From the NCBI RefSeq assembly GCF_001612725.1, contig NZ_BDAZ01000034.1:62001-126000 (forward strand): a DNA stretch of 64,000 nucleotides, in the 5' to 3' direction. Below are positions 52,222 to 60,135 of this stretch, piece after piece. A program made the position numbers and the translations under genes. The notes below the pieces were generated by a model, which was not told the origin of the DNA, searched no databases, and worked only from the letters and a program-made list of their open reading frames with translations. Numbering within the stretch: position 1 is the first letter of the stretch; every line of letters begins with the position of its first letter. Source of the DNA: Nocardia anaemiae NBRC 100462. GTDB lineage: Bacteria; Actinomycetota; Actinomycetes; Mycobacteriales; Mycobacteriaceae.

Positions 52222-52644
52222 CTACTCCTGATCGAAGCGGCGGCGGAACCGATCCTCCATGCGCTCGGAGAAACCACCGGACTTGCGCCCTCGCCCACGT
52301 CCGCCGGATCCGCCACTCGCGCCACCGGATTGGGCATTGCCCGACCGGTCACCCTTGGCGATGCCCTTGGAACTGCCGAGCAGCAGCAGCACGCCTGCGG
52401 CGAACATCACGATGAATCCGATCAGGCTGATGATCGGAAAGTCGCCGAGCTTCACCGGAGCGGCGATCCCAGCGACAAGTAGAAACAGGCCGAGGACGAA
52501 CAAAGCCGCGGCCTGGAGTCTGCGACGACTCGAGGTCGAGCGAAGGCGTCCGCCGCGGACGGACGACGCGAACTTCGGATCCTCAGCATAGAGCGCGCTC
52601 TCGATCTGTTCGAGCATGCGCTGCTCGTGCTCGGAGAGTGGCAC
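52222..52644 (-). CDS. DUF3040 membrane protein
   Basis: A 140-residue protein opening with the DUF3040 signature LSEHEQRMLEQIESALYAEDP, then two membrane helices (about 43-62 and 68-90) and a Gly/Arg/Ser-rich tail. The GTG at 52644 lies after AGGTACC. Homologues (for example Rv2169c) sit next to mraZ in mycobacteria too. Function unknown. Confidence 0.88.
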   Translation of the reverse strand: MPLSEHEQRMLEQIESALYAEDPKFASSVRGGRLRSTSSRRRLQAAALFVLGLFLLVAGIAAPVKLGDFPIISLIGFIVMFAAGVLLLLGSSKGIAKGDRSGNAQSGGASGGSGGRGRGRKSGGFSERMEDRFRRRFDQE

Positions 52645-52766
52645 GGTACCTCCCCCGGCACTAGGACGTGGCTGTCGCCTCCGGGTAGGCGACGGATAGC
52701 CAAGGTCGGCTATCTGCCACCAATGATACGAGTTCGATCAGTGCCGTACCACCTACTCTCCGATAA

Positions 52767-53207
52767 CTAAGCGGTCATGCCGCCGGACCAGCCCGGCGCT
52801 GGGCGCAGCCGAGCCCCGGCATTCAGCAGATCTTCCACGTCGTGCAGGAATGCGCCCACCCGCGAATAGAACTCGTCGGCCTGCTGATCATCCACATCGC
52901 GATCCAGCCCCGCCTCCAGCGCCGCCCTGATCTCCGAACGAGCACTGAAGTAGTCGGCCCACATGACGAATTCGGGCGCGGCGCGTTGCATCAGCACCCA
53001 CGCATTGCGCGAGCGCGCCCTCGGCGCGACGTCCGCACCGGTGAACGCGAGCACGGCACCGGCACCGCGCAGCGCGGCGAGATACGCGGTTCGAAAACGC
53101 TCGCGCGGGTCGCGTTCCCCCGCAGCCTGCATCAGCAAGCCGTCCGCCCGCTGCAGCAGCTTGCCCGCCCTGCCGGGTTGCCCCGGGTGTTCGATCCGAC
53201 CAGACAT
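52767..53207 (-). CDS. SAV_6107-type HEPN-domain protein
   Basis: A 146-residue, all-helical protein resembling the actinobacterial SAV_6107 HEPN family. AYLAALRGAGAVLAF and RSRNAWVLMQRAAPEFVMWADYF are the clear blocks. The canonical HEPN RNase motif R-x4-6-H is not evident, so nuclease activity is doubtful. ATG 53207 follows GGAGGGAC. A LexA-like box lies 71 bp upstream. No antitoxin-like partner is adjacent. Confidence 0.75.
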   Translation of the reverse strand: MSGRIEHPGQPGRAGKLLQRADGLLMQAAGERDPRERFRTAYLAALRGAGAVLAFTGADVAPRARSRNAWVLMQRAAPEFVMWADYFSARSEIRAALEAGLDRDVDDQQADEFYSRVGAFLHDVEDLLNAGARLRPAPGWSGGMTA

Positions 53208-53277
53208 CAGCCGTCCCTCCGAGTCGCTCACCTGGCCTATCCTGGGCGCGAATGCCGAGTTCCCAGCACCGCGAGGA

Positions 53278-53293
53278 TCGAACAGGTATTCGA
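53278..53293. promoter_or_regulatory. LexA (SOS) box candidate
   Basis: TCGAACAGGTATTCGA matches the mycobacterial SOS consensus TCGAAC-N4-GTTCGA at 11 of 12 defined positions and overlaps a second imperfect palindrome (ATTCGAACGTTTGAAT). It lies between the divergent HEPN gene (71 bp) and the GNAT gene (65 bp) and could control either. Confidence 0.6.
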
Positions 53294-53357
53294 ACGTTTG
53301 AATTGAGATTGAATATAAGGACACCCACCGACAACTTTCCGCGGACCGACGAGAGCC

Positions 53358-53975
53358 ATGACAGCCGTCAAGCCCAAACACATCCCCGCCAACGCCCCTG
53401 TCGTCATCGACCTGTCCGTCGCGGCGCTGCGCTCGCGGCTGCACGACGCACTGGCGGTGTATGTCGCGGCGATGGAATATCCGCACGGCACCGAACACCA
53501 TCGCGCGCCGATGTGGACCGAACACACCACCCGCGTCGGCTGGCAGGGCGTCGCCGCCGTCATCCCGGATGATTCCGGGCAGATCGACCTGCGGACCGCG
53601 CCGATCGTGGCCATCGCATACGGCTATCGCGGCGCCGCCCACCAGTGGTGGCATCAGCAGGTGCACAGTGGGATGCGGCGCTCGGGCTGGCCGGAATATT
53701 CTGCGCGCGGACTGCTTTCGGACTATTTCGAACTGACCGAGCTGCACGTGCATCCGTCGGCGCAGGGGCGCGGCATCGGCGGCGAACTGCTGACGCGGCT
53801 GCTGGCCGATCGCACCGAGAGCGCGGTATTGCTGTCCACACCGGAGGTGCACGGCGAGGCCAACCGGGCCTGGAAGCTGTATCGGCGAGTCGGATTCACC
53901 GATGTGATCCGGAATTTCGTCTTCGCCGGGGACACCAGGCCATTCGCGATCCTGGGACGGCGGCTGCCTCTGTGA
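53358..53975 (+). CDS. GNAT-family acetyltransferase (Rv2170-like)
   Basis: A 205-residue N-acetyltransferase. The acetyl-CoA motif A is ELHVHPSAQGRGIGGELLTRL (about residues 130-150, trimmed), followed by GEANRAWKLYRRVGF. It resembles M. tuberculosis Rv2170, reported to acetylate isocitrate dehydrogenase, and sits at the same place near lppM. Its stop overlaps the next gene start (GTGA), so it is translated together with the carotenoid genes. Start ATG 53358. Confidence 0.85.
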   Translation: MTAVKPKHIPANAPVVIDLSVAALRSRLHDALAVYVAAMEYPHGTEHHRAPMWTEHTTRVGWQGVAAVIPDDSGQIDLRTAPIVAIAYGYRGAAHQWWHQQVHSGMRRSGWPEYSARGLLSDYFELTELHVHPSAQGRGIGGELLTRLLADRTESAVLLSTPEVHGEANRAWKLYRRVGFTDVIRNFVFAGDTRPFAILGRRLPL

Positions 53976-55540
53976 CCGTTGTGGTCGTCGGATCGGGCCA
54001 TAACGCGCTGGTCGCCGCTTGCTATCTGGCGCGTGCCGGGGAACGGGTGGAGGTGCTCGAGCGCGACGAGGTGCTCGGCGGCGCGGTGTCGACGGTCGAA
54101 CGTTTTCCTGGCCATCTGGTCGATCGCGGATCGTCGGCGCACATCATGGTGCGCCATACCGGGATCATCGAGGAACTGGAGCTGTCCCGCTTCGGGCTGC
54201 GCTATATCGATTGTGATCCTTGGGGTTTCACGCCCGCGGGGCCGGATGGCGGAGCGCCGATCGTATTCCATCGTGATCTCGATCGGACCTGCGCCGGGAT
54301 CGCGGAGGTCTGCGGTGCGCGCGACGCGGCGGCGTATCGGCGCCTCGTCGAGGTCTGGGGGCCGCGGTCGGCGCGGGTGATGCGCGCGTTCGGCGGTGCG
54401 CCAACGCCGGGTCGGCTGCTGCGTTCGTTCTGGGGGCTGGACGCGCGCGCCGGCGGAAGCGCGTTGTCGCGGGAGTTCCTGCAGACCGGTGATGCACTGC
54501 TGGACAGCTATTTCGACGACGAGCGGCTCAAGGCGTCGCTGGCCTGGTTCGGTGCGCAGTCCGGGCCGCCGATGTCGGAACCGGGGACCGCGCCGATGGT
54601 CGGATTCGCCGCGCTGATGCATACGCTGCCGCCGGGACGGGCGGTGGGTGGAAGTGGGGCGCTGACAACCGCGCTGGTGGCACGGCTGCGTGCCGATGGC
54701 GGTGTGGTGTCGGCGGGTGATGCGGTCACCGAGCTGCGGCAGGCCGGTGCGGGCTGGCAGGTGCGCACGGCTTCGGGACGGAGTCTGCACGCGGACACGG
54801 TGATCGCGGGCACCCATGTGCTGACCACGCTGGACTTGCTGCGCAGCGGCGGATTCGACGATGCGGTGCTCGACGACTGGCAGCGGCGGATCCGGGTCGG
54901 GCCCGGTATCGGCATGGTGGTGCGCCTCGCGAGCGCCGAGCTGCCGCGATATCCCGGTAGTTCGACCGCCGAATCCGCCAATGGTCTGCAGTTTCTCGTC
55001 TCCGATCGGCGGCAGCTGCGCCGGGCGCATGGTGCGGCGCAAGCCGGTGATCTGCCGCCGCGTCCGGTGGTGCTGGCCATGAGTTTCAGTGCGCTGGATC
55101 CGAGCATCGCCCCCGCCGGTGAACATCAACTCTCCCTGTGGGCGCAGTGGCATCCGTACGAGCTGGCCGACGGGAGTGACTGGGCCGCGCACGCGGAGTC
55201 GGAGGCGGATCGAATCATCGCCGAAGTCGACTCCTACGCACCGGGTTTCGGGGCGAGTGTGCTGCGGCGGCATGTGCAGACGCCGGTCGATCTCGAGCGC
55301 GAGCTCGGGTTGCGCGGCGGGAATGTGATGCACGTGGAGATGTCGCTGGATCAGATGATGCTGTGGCGGCCGCTGCCGGAGTTGTCCGGGCAGCGGGTGC
55401 CCGGCGCACCCGGGTTGTACCTCACCGGCGCGTCGACGCATCCGGGTGGCGGGGTGTCCGGCGCGAGTGGGCGCAGCGCGGCGCGGTTGGTGCTGCGCGA
55501 TCGACGGCGCAACCGGTTTCCCCTGCTGCGCAGGCGATGA
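53972..55540 (+). CDS. CrtO/PYROXD2-type FAD-dependent oxidoreductase
   Basis: A 522-residue flavoprotein with the N-terminal dinucleotide motif VVVGSGHNALVAACYLARAG and the C-terminal STHPGGGVSGASG characteristic of the CrtO/PYROXD2 branch of the carotenoid desaturase superfamily. CrtO enzymes ketolate carotenoid rings. The CruF-type gene overlapping downstream (ATGA at 55537-55540) supports a carotenoid role, but PYROXD2-like proteins with other jobs have the same motifs. The GTG at 53972 overlaps the GNAT stop. Confidence 0.8.
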   Translation: MTVVVVGSGHNALVAACYLARAGERVEVLERDEVLGGAVSTVERFPGHLVDRGSSAHIMVRHTGIIEELELSRFGLRYIDCDPWGFTPAGPDGGAPIVFHRDLDRTCAGIAEVCGARDAAAYRRLVEVWGPRSARVMRAFGGAPTPGRLLRSFWGLDARAGGSALSREFLQTGDALLDSYFDDERLKASLAWFGAQSGPPMSEPGTAPMVGFAALMHTLPPGRAVGGSGALTTALVARLRADGGVVSAGDAVTELRQAGAGWQVRTASGRSLHADTVIAGTHVLTTLDLLRSGGFDDAVLDDWQRRIRVGPGIGMVVRLASAELPRYPGSSTAESANGLQFLVSDRRQLRRAHGAAQAGDLPPRPVVLAMSFSALDPSIAPAGEHQLSLWAQWHPYELADGSDWAAHAESEADRIIAEVDSYAPGFGASVLRRHVQTPVDLERELGLRGGNVMHVEMSLDQMMLWRPLPELSGQRVPGAPGLYLTGASTHPGGGVSGASGRSAARLVLRDRRRNRFPLLRRR

Positions 55541-56826
55541 CGGAGCACACCGGGCCAGCCGTGCCCGAGCCGGAAGAGCGCCCCGCGTTCGGGATAGAAA
55601 GCCCTGGTCCGGAGACTGCCGGGCGGGCGACATCCTCCGACACAACAGATTCCAACGTCCACAGTCCGGCGAATATAGAGACCACCGGGTGGGCACCCTC
55701 GGACGCAAATGCCCACGGTCGGGCGAATGAGACCACCGGGCAGGCGCCACCCTCGGACCCAACGGACGCAAATGTCCGCGGTCCAGCGAATCCGGAAGCG
55801 TCCAGGTGGGGCGGGTCCTCACCCGCGGCGGATTCCGCTCTTCGCGGTGCTCACAGAAATCTGGCAAGCGGTGCGGGTCGGCACCCGCAGTCGGCGGGGG
55901 GCTTTCGATGGACGCCGCGGTTGCTGGTGCCCGCGGTTCCGGCGGTTCTGCTCGTGCTCGCGCAGATCGGTTATCCGCTCGCCTCGGGTGTCGCTCGCGA
56001 TCGGGTGACCGTGGTGGTCGTGCTGTTGTCGGCGGGGACGGCGCTGGTGCACGCGGGAGCGACGCGCGGTGTCAGGTATGCCTCGGGGTTCGTGGTGATT
56101 GTCTCCGGGCTCGGACTGCTTGCCGAAATCATCGGTACCGCAACGGGATTCCCGTTCGGCTGTTATGAGTATGCCGACGGCAGGTTGGGGCCCGCGGTGG
56201 CGGGAGTGCCGCTGGTGGTCGCGCTGGCCTGGACCGGTGGGCTGTATCCGGTGTGGGTGGTCGCCGGGCTGTTGACCCGACGTCGGGCCGGGCGAGTTGT
56301 CTTGACCGCGGTGGGGGCCGTGGGCTGGGATCTGTTCCTCGATCCACAGATGGTGGCGGACAGACAGTGGACTTGGTGTGCCGCGGGCCGAGGGCTGCGC
56401 GGACTCGAGGAAATTCCGTACACCAACTATCTGGGCTGGTTCGCGGTGGCGCTGATGATGGCGTTGCTGCTCATCGGCCTGGATCGCGCTGCCGGAACCG
56501 GAGGTGCGAACACGTTTGCCCCAACGGCGACCGGGCAAACGGCACAGCTGTCGACATCGGAGGCTCTGATCGCCGACGCGGGACCGGCGGCGGGAACACC
56601 CGCAGGGGAGTTGTCTGGCTCGTTCACTCCGGAGCAGCGATCCCGAGAGCCGATATCGCCGGACGCGGTGGTTCCCGTGGCGGTGTTCATGTGGACCTGG
56701 CTCGGGTCGACGCTCGCGCACGCCGTGTTCCTCGATCTGCCGTATTCGGCCTGGTACGGGTGGGTCGGGCTGGGGGCGCTCGGCGTGCCGCTGCTGGTGC
56801 GGTCGGTCGCGGCCCGGCGGGGCTGA
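55537..56826 (+). CDS. cruF: CruF-type carotenoid biosynthesis membrane protein
   Basis: A 429-residue protein. The C-terminal 300 residues form the DUF422/CruF domain with about seven helices and the diagnostic WDLFLDPQMVADRQWTW. CruF proteins hydrate the 1',2' double bond of acyclic carotenoid ends, creating a hydroxyl for glycosylation. The first 125 residues are an unusual hydrophilic extension with three imperfect repeats. A second low-complexity loop (about 325-385) lies before the last helices. The GT2 gene at 57652 is its natural partner. Confidence 0.8.
   Translation: MTEHTGPAVPEPEERPAFGIESPGPETAGRATSSDTTDSNVHSPANIETTGWAPSDANAHGRANETTGQAPPSDPTDANVRGPANPEASRWGGSSPAADSALRGAHRNLASGAGRHPQSAGGFRWTPRLLVPAVPAVLLVLAQIGYPLASGVARDRVTVVVVLLSAGTALVHAGATRGVRYASGFVVIVSGLGLLAEIIGTATGFPFGCYEYADGRLGPAVAGVPLVVALAWTGGLYPVWVVAGLLTRRRAGRVVLTAVGAVGWDLFLDPQMVADRQWTWCAAGRGLRGLEEIPYTNYLGWFAVALMMALLLIGLDRAAGTGGANTFAPTATGQTAQLSTSEALIADAGPAAGTPAGELSGSFTPEQRSREPISPDAVVPVAVFMWTWLGSTLAHAVFLDLPYSAWYGWVGLGALGVPLLVRSVAARRG
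55651..55821 (+). repeat. Three imperfect tandem repeats inside cruF
   Basis: Units of about 52, 54 and 65 bp (55651-55702, 55703-55756, 55757-55821) share ACGCAAATG..C, GGTC..GCGAAT and ACCACCGGG-type blocks and encode variants of DANxxGxANETTGxAPPSD. They lie in the N-terminal extension, keep the frame, and are absent from CruF proteins as I know them. Confidence 0.65.
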
Positions 56827-56899
56827 TACGGCCTGTCCGATACTTCCACGGCGTGCGTTGCGCCCGTCGCGTGGCAATTCGGGGCGGGGGCCTGGCACG

Positions 56900-57676
56900 A
56901 TGTGTGCCGTGCAGCCGAGTCCTCTCACCGCGATGCCCGACACACCGGTTCTACCGCCGCGCTCGCCCCGGCCCGCAGCGCGGGTGGCCGCGGCAGTGCT
57001 GCTGGCCGCGATGCTGGTGCCCATGCTCGCGGGCTGCCTGCGGGTGCAGGTGTCGATGGGTGTGTCGTCCAATGACCGGGTCTCCGGTCGGATCGTGGCG
57101 GCGGTGGTGCCCGCGGACGCCAATGACAAGGGCCCGCAGCTGAAGGCGCCCGATTCGCTGGCCGCGAAGGTGCGGGTCGAGACGTACAGCCAGGATGGCT
57201 ACGTCGGCAGCAAGGTGTTCTTCGAGGATCTGTCCTTCGGCGAGGTCGGCCAGCTCGGCGCGCTCTCCGATCAGACCCAGGGCATGTTCAACCTGTCGTT
57301 CCAGCGCACCGGCGACCTGGTCAGCCTCAATGGCCGGGTCGATCTGAAATCCGTTCCGCCGCATGGTTCGGATGTGCAGTTCACGGTGGCGTTCCCGGCC
57401 CGCGTCGCCAAGACCAACGGCAATCGCGAGGACGACTCCACCGTCTCCTGGAAACTGCCGCCCGGCGATGTCTCCACGGTGCGCGCCGAGGTCAGCTATG
57501 CCGACCCGAATACCCGCTCCTTCGCGGGTTGGGCGGGCATCGTCGGCGGTATCACGCTGGCCGTCGCCGCGATCATCGCCGCCATCGCCTATATGGACCG
57601 CAACCCGGCGCCGCCCGGCGCACCCGAAAGCGACTTCTCACTGAGCAATCTGTGGCGTTCACTGACCCGCCGCTGA
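56900..57676 (+). CDS. lppM: LppM lipoprotein
   Basis: A 258-residue lipoprotein with signal peptide ending in PMLAGC, a beta-rich extracytoplasmic domain and one C-terminal helix (about 210-232). The block NDKGPQLKAP and DPNTRSFAGWAGIVGG match M. tuberculosis LppM (Rv2171), a surface protein that influences phagosome maturation. The ATG at 56900 follows GGGGG; ATG 56933 is an alternative. It is inserted between cruF and the glycosyltransferase. Confidence 0.9.
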   Translation: MCAVQPSPLTAMPDTPVLPPRSPRPAARVAAAVLLAAMLVPMLAGCLRVQVSMGVSSNDRVSGRIVAAVVPADANDKGPQLKAPDSLAAKVRVETYSQDGYVGSKVFFEDLSFGEVGQLGALSDQTQGMFNLSFQRTGDLVSLNGRVDLKSVPPHGSDVQFTVAFPARVAKTNGNREDDSTVSWKLPPGDVSTVRAEVSYADPNTRSFAGWAGIVGGITLAVAAIIAAIAYMDRNPAPPGAPESDFSLSNLWRSLTRR

Positions 57677-58833
57677 CGCGAGCCCTGCGCACGGGCGCGG
57701 CGGTCGCCGCGTGGACGGGTGCGGGTATCGCGCTGTTCGGTTGCGGGACCGCGCTATTCAACCGCGCGACGGTGCGCAGGCTGTCGACCGGACCGACTAC
57801 GGCGATCGAGCCGGTGACGGTGTGTATCCCGGCCCGCGACGAGGCAGCGCGACTGCCGGAGCTGATCGATGACCTCCGCGGGCAAGTGGGTGTGCCGCGA
57901 CTGCGGGTGCTGATTCTCGACGATGCGTCGTCGGACGGGACCGAAGCGGCCGCACTCGAAGCGATTGCGGGTGACTCGCGCTTCACAGTGTTCCGTTCCG
58001 AGGCCGAACCCGCACCCGGATGGACCGGGAAGGCCGCGGCCTGCGCGCGACTGGCCGAGTTGGCGGATGCCACGGTGCTGATCTTTCTCGACGCCGACGT
58101 GCGATTGGCATCGAATGCGATCGCCGCCGCGACCGCCGAATTGCGCCGAAGCCGAGCGGCATTGTTGTCACCGTGGCCGTATCAGGTGACCGAATCGCTG
58201 GCCGAAGCGCTGGTGCAGCCGCTGCTGTGCTGGTCGTGGGCGGCGAGCCTGCCGATCGCGGCCGCCAATCGCAGCCTGCGCCCCTCGACGGCCGTCGCGT
58301 GCGGCCAGTTCCTGGTCTTCGACGCCACCGCCTACCGTGCCATCGGCGGTCACACCGCGGTTGCCGCCAGCCCGACCGAGGACCTGGATATCGCTCGCGC
58401 ACTGCGTCGTTCGGGTCGCCGGACCGCGCTGGTCGCGGCAGGCCGAGCGGCGAGCACCCGAATGTACCGTGGCGCAGCCGAACTGGAGGACGGCTATACC
58501 CGCTGGCTGTGGTCCGCTTACGGCGGCACGACAATCGGTGGTGCGGCGGTGGGAGCTCTTGCGGCACTGGCCTACTGGGTGCCCCCACTGGCTGCGATCG
58601 GCGGTCGAGGCTCGGTACGCACCGCCGGTCTCATCGGCTACGGCGCCGCGGTCGCCAGCCGCCTCCTCGCGCGCTCACTGGAACGCGGCACCACGACCCG
58701 CACGGACATCCTTGTGGCCCTGGCACATCCGCTCTCCATCGACGCCTACCTCCGCCTCTGGACCCACTCCCGCCGCGCCCACCACCACAACACCTTGACC
58801 TGGAAGGCCCGCCCCCTCACGCCCACCCGCTGA
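57652..58833 (+). CDS. GT2-family glycosyltransferase, likely carotenoid glycosylation
   Basis: A 393-residue family-2 glycosyltransferase. After one N-terminal helix, VTVCIPARDEAARLPELI and LILDDASSDGTEAAA form the nucleotide-sugar site, LIFLDADVRL is the DXD metal motif, and PTEDLDIARALRRSG the acceptor-side ED motif; C-terminal helices follow. It resembles CruC/CruG and CrtQ-type enzymes. The GTG at 57652 overlaps lppM by 25 bases and lacks a good ribosome site, so start confidence is moderate. A large hairpin overlaps its stop. Confidence 0.82.
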   Translation: MAFTDPPLTRALRTGAAVAAWTGAGIALFGCGTALFNRATVRRLSTGPTTAIEPVTVCIPARDEAARLPELIDDLRGQVGVPRLRVLILDDASSDGTEAAALEAIAGDSRFTVFRSEAEPAPGWTGKAAACARLAELADATVLIFLDADVRLASNAIAAATAELRRSRAALLSPWPYQVTESLAEALVQPLLCWSWAASLPIAAANRSLRPSTAVACGQFLVFDATAYRAIGGHTAVAASPTEDLDIARALRRSGRRTALVAAGRAASTRMYRGAAELEDGYTRWLWSAYGGTTIGGAAVGALAALAYWVPPLAAIGGRGSVRTAGLIGYGAAVASRLLARSLERGTTTRTDILVALAHPLSIDAYLRLWTHSRRAHHHNTLTWKARPLTPTR

Positions 58834-58903
58834 TCAAGATCAGGTGGCACTGGTGGCGGCATCGCCCGAGAAGCCCCGCCCTCAGTGCCACCTGATCTTG
58901 ATC
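58832..58903. terminator. Large perfect inverted repeat between convergent genes
   Basis: 21-bp arms at 58832-58852 (GATCAAGATCAGGTGGCACT plus G) and 58883-58903 are exact complements around a 30-base loop. It starts within the glycosyltransferase stop codon and lies before the convergent secreted-protein gene, so it can terminate both; the arm length is unusual. Confidence 0.75.
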
Positions 58904-58995
58904 GGGCGGCACGGTGTCGGCTTCGCGGAACGGTCTCGCTTCCGGCCCGGCCGCACCTCCTAGTTCCTCTGGAGCTTCGGCCGGGTCGGACGTAG

Positions 58996-59709
58996 TCAGC
59001 GCACCGCGGTGAGTCCTACGGTCGGGAGGAAGAAGCAGGACTTGCCGCCGTTGTCTACGGTGCCGAAGACCGCGGCGAGTACCGTGCCGGATCCGGTGTC
59101 GACCGGAACCGCGCGTACCCCGCCGACCGGGAAAGCGGCGAAGACGTCTTGGATGGCGCGTTCGGCTAATGGCCTCAGCTCGGTCGGGATTTCGGCGGGC
59201 ACCATCGTGCGGACCACATCGGGGATCGATCCCATGGCGGTGACGCCGCTGCGGCCATTGGCCAGGTTGACCCAGGCGACATTCATGCCCGAGGCATTGC
59301 TGCCATCCTGGCCGAGGCCGTAGGGGACGAAGGTGAACATGACTTGCCCCGCCTTGACGGCGGTCGGGTCGAGTCCCGGAATGGCCACCGTGGTTTTCGG
59401 CCACGGACCAGGCACCGCGCCCGCAACCGCGGGCACCAGACCGAGGCTGCCGGTGGCGGAGCAGAACGGTGCGACCGCCGGATACAGGAACGGATCGATG
59501 CCGAAGGTGCGCAGCGCCTCGACAACGGTTCGGTAAGCGGCGAACAGATCACCGGGCACGCCCTGGGCGGGCGGTGCGGTCGCGGCCGGAATGGCTGGTT
59601 CCGGCATCGGCGCCGGACCGGCGGTGGCGATGCCGGGGCTGGCGAGAGTCAACGCGACCGAACCGGTCGCGATGGCGGTCAGCGTGGTCAGACGGCGCAG
59701 CAGGGTCAC
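58996..59709 (-). CDS. Secreted protein of unknown function
   Basis: A 237-residue exported protein. The start is a GTG at 59709, chosen because AGGAGG lies exactly six bases upstream; ATG 59724 is an alternative. A signal peptide (about 1-29) ends in ATA before GPAPMPEP. The mature part is Pro/Ala/Gly-rich with one Cys pair (PFCSATG and SCFFLP) and no catalytic motif I recognise. Monocistronic, convergent with the glycosyltransferase. Confidence 0.8.
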   Translation of the reverse strand: MTLLRRLTTLTAIATGSVALTLASPGIATAGPAPMPEPAIPAATAPPAQGVPGDLFAAYRTVVEALRTFGIDPFLYPAVAPFCSATGSLGLVPAVAGAVPGPWPKTTVAIPGLDPTAVKAGQVMFTFVPYGLGQDGSNASGMNVAWVNLANGRSGVTAMGSIPDVVRTMVPAEIPTELRPLAERAIQDVFAAFPVGGVRAVPVDTGSGTVLAAVFGTVDNGGKSCFFLPTVGLTAVR

Positions 59710-60032
59710 GGCAAACCTCCTCATCGTCGGGCACGAATCGAGGTCCGAGAGTACTCCGGCAAACCTTCGCAACAGCGGCTATTTCGGCGAGCGACACGTT
59801 CGTGCCGCGCACCGCCGGAGCGCCGCACAGGTTGGCGATCCGGACGAAAAGCGCACGAGGAACCGCGTCCGAAATGCCACGATCCACTGCGCGACCGGGC
59901 CAATAATGCCTGCTCATGGTCATCCGAACAAGGTCTGCGCTCACGCTGATTCCTACCCTTGTGCCGGACTTCGCCTGCTTCGCATGATATTTCGGCTAGA
60001 CCCATTGACCGACCCGTGCTCGGCGTCGGACA
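59710..60032. other. Intergenic region between the secreted-protein gene and the SAM riboswitch
   Basis: 323 bp without a convincing gene. It should hold divergent promoters for the secreted protein and the riboswitch-led operon. AT-richer sequence near 59988-60000 (GATATTTCGGCTAGAC) is the most likely promoter area for the operon. A 10-bp direct repeat AGGTTTGCCG (minus strand) flanks the secreted-protein start. Confidence 0.35.
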
Positions 60033-60124
60033 CACCATCCAGAGCGACCGAGAGACCTGGCTCATCGACGTCGCAGCAACCCCCCGGTCACCGGGTGCGG
60101 GTGCTTCCGCCGGGAACGATGGAG
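60033..60124 (+). promoter_or_regulatory. SAM-I (S-box) type riboswitch
   Basis: The core CCATCCAGAG, CGACCGAGAGA, CTGGCTC, ATCGACGTCGC and AGCAACC aligns block by block with the S-box consensus. P2 is GCGAC (60044-60048) with GTCGC (60070-60074). P1 pairs CCATC (60034-60038) with GATGG (60118-60122). The 3' side of P1 overlaps the GGAGGAA ribosome site (60121-60127) of the permease gene, so SAM binding should block translation directly. Sulfur-amino-acid control of the operon follows. Confidence 0.82.
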
Positions 60125-60135
60125 GAACCGAAAAC

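Noticed and set aside
52767..53207. Toxin-antitoxin system centred on the HEPN protein
   Set aside because: No small partner gene is adjacent and the R-x4-6-H nuclease motif was not seen.
53723..55867. Minus-strand frame of about 700 codons opposite the FAD oxidoreductase
   Set aside because: Arg/Gln/His-rich with no motif; the plus-strand genes are motif-supported and overlap in operon style.
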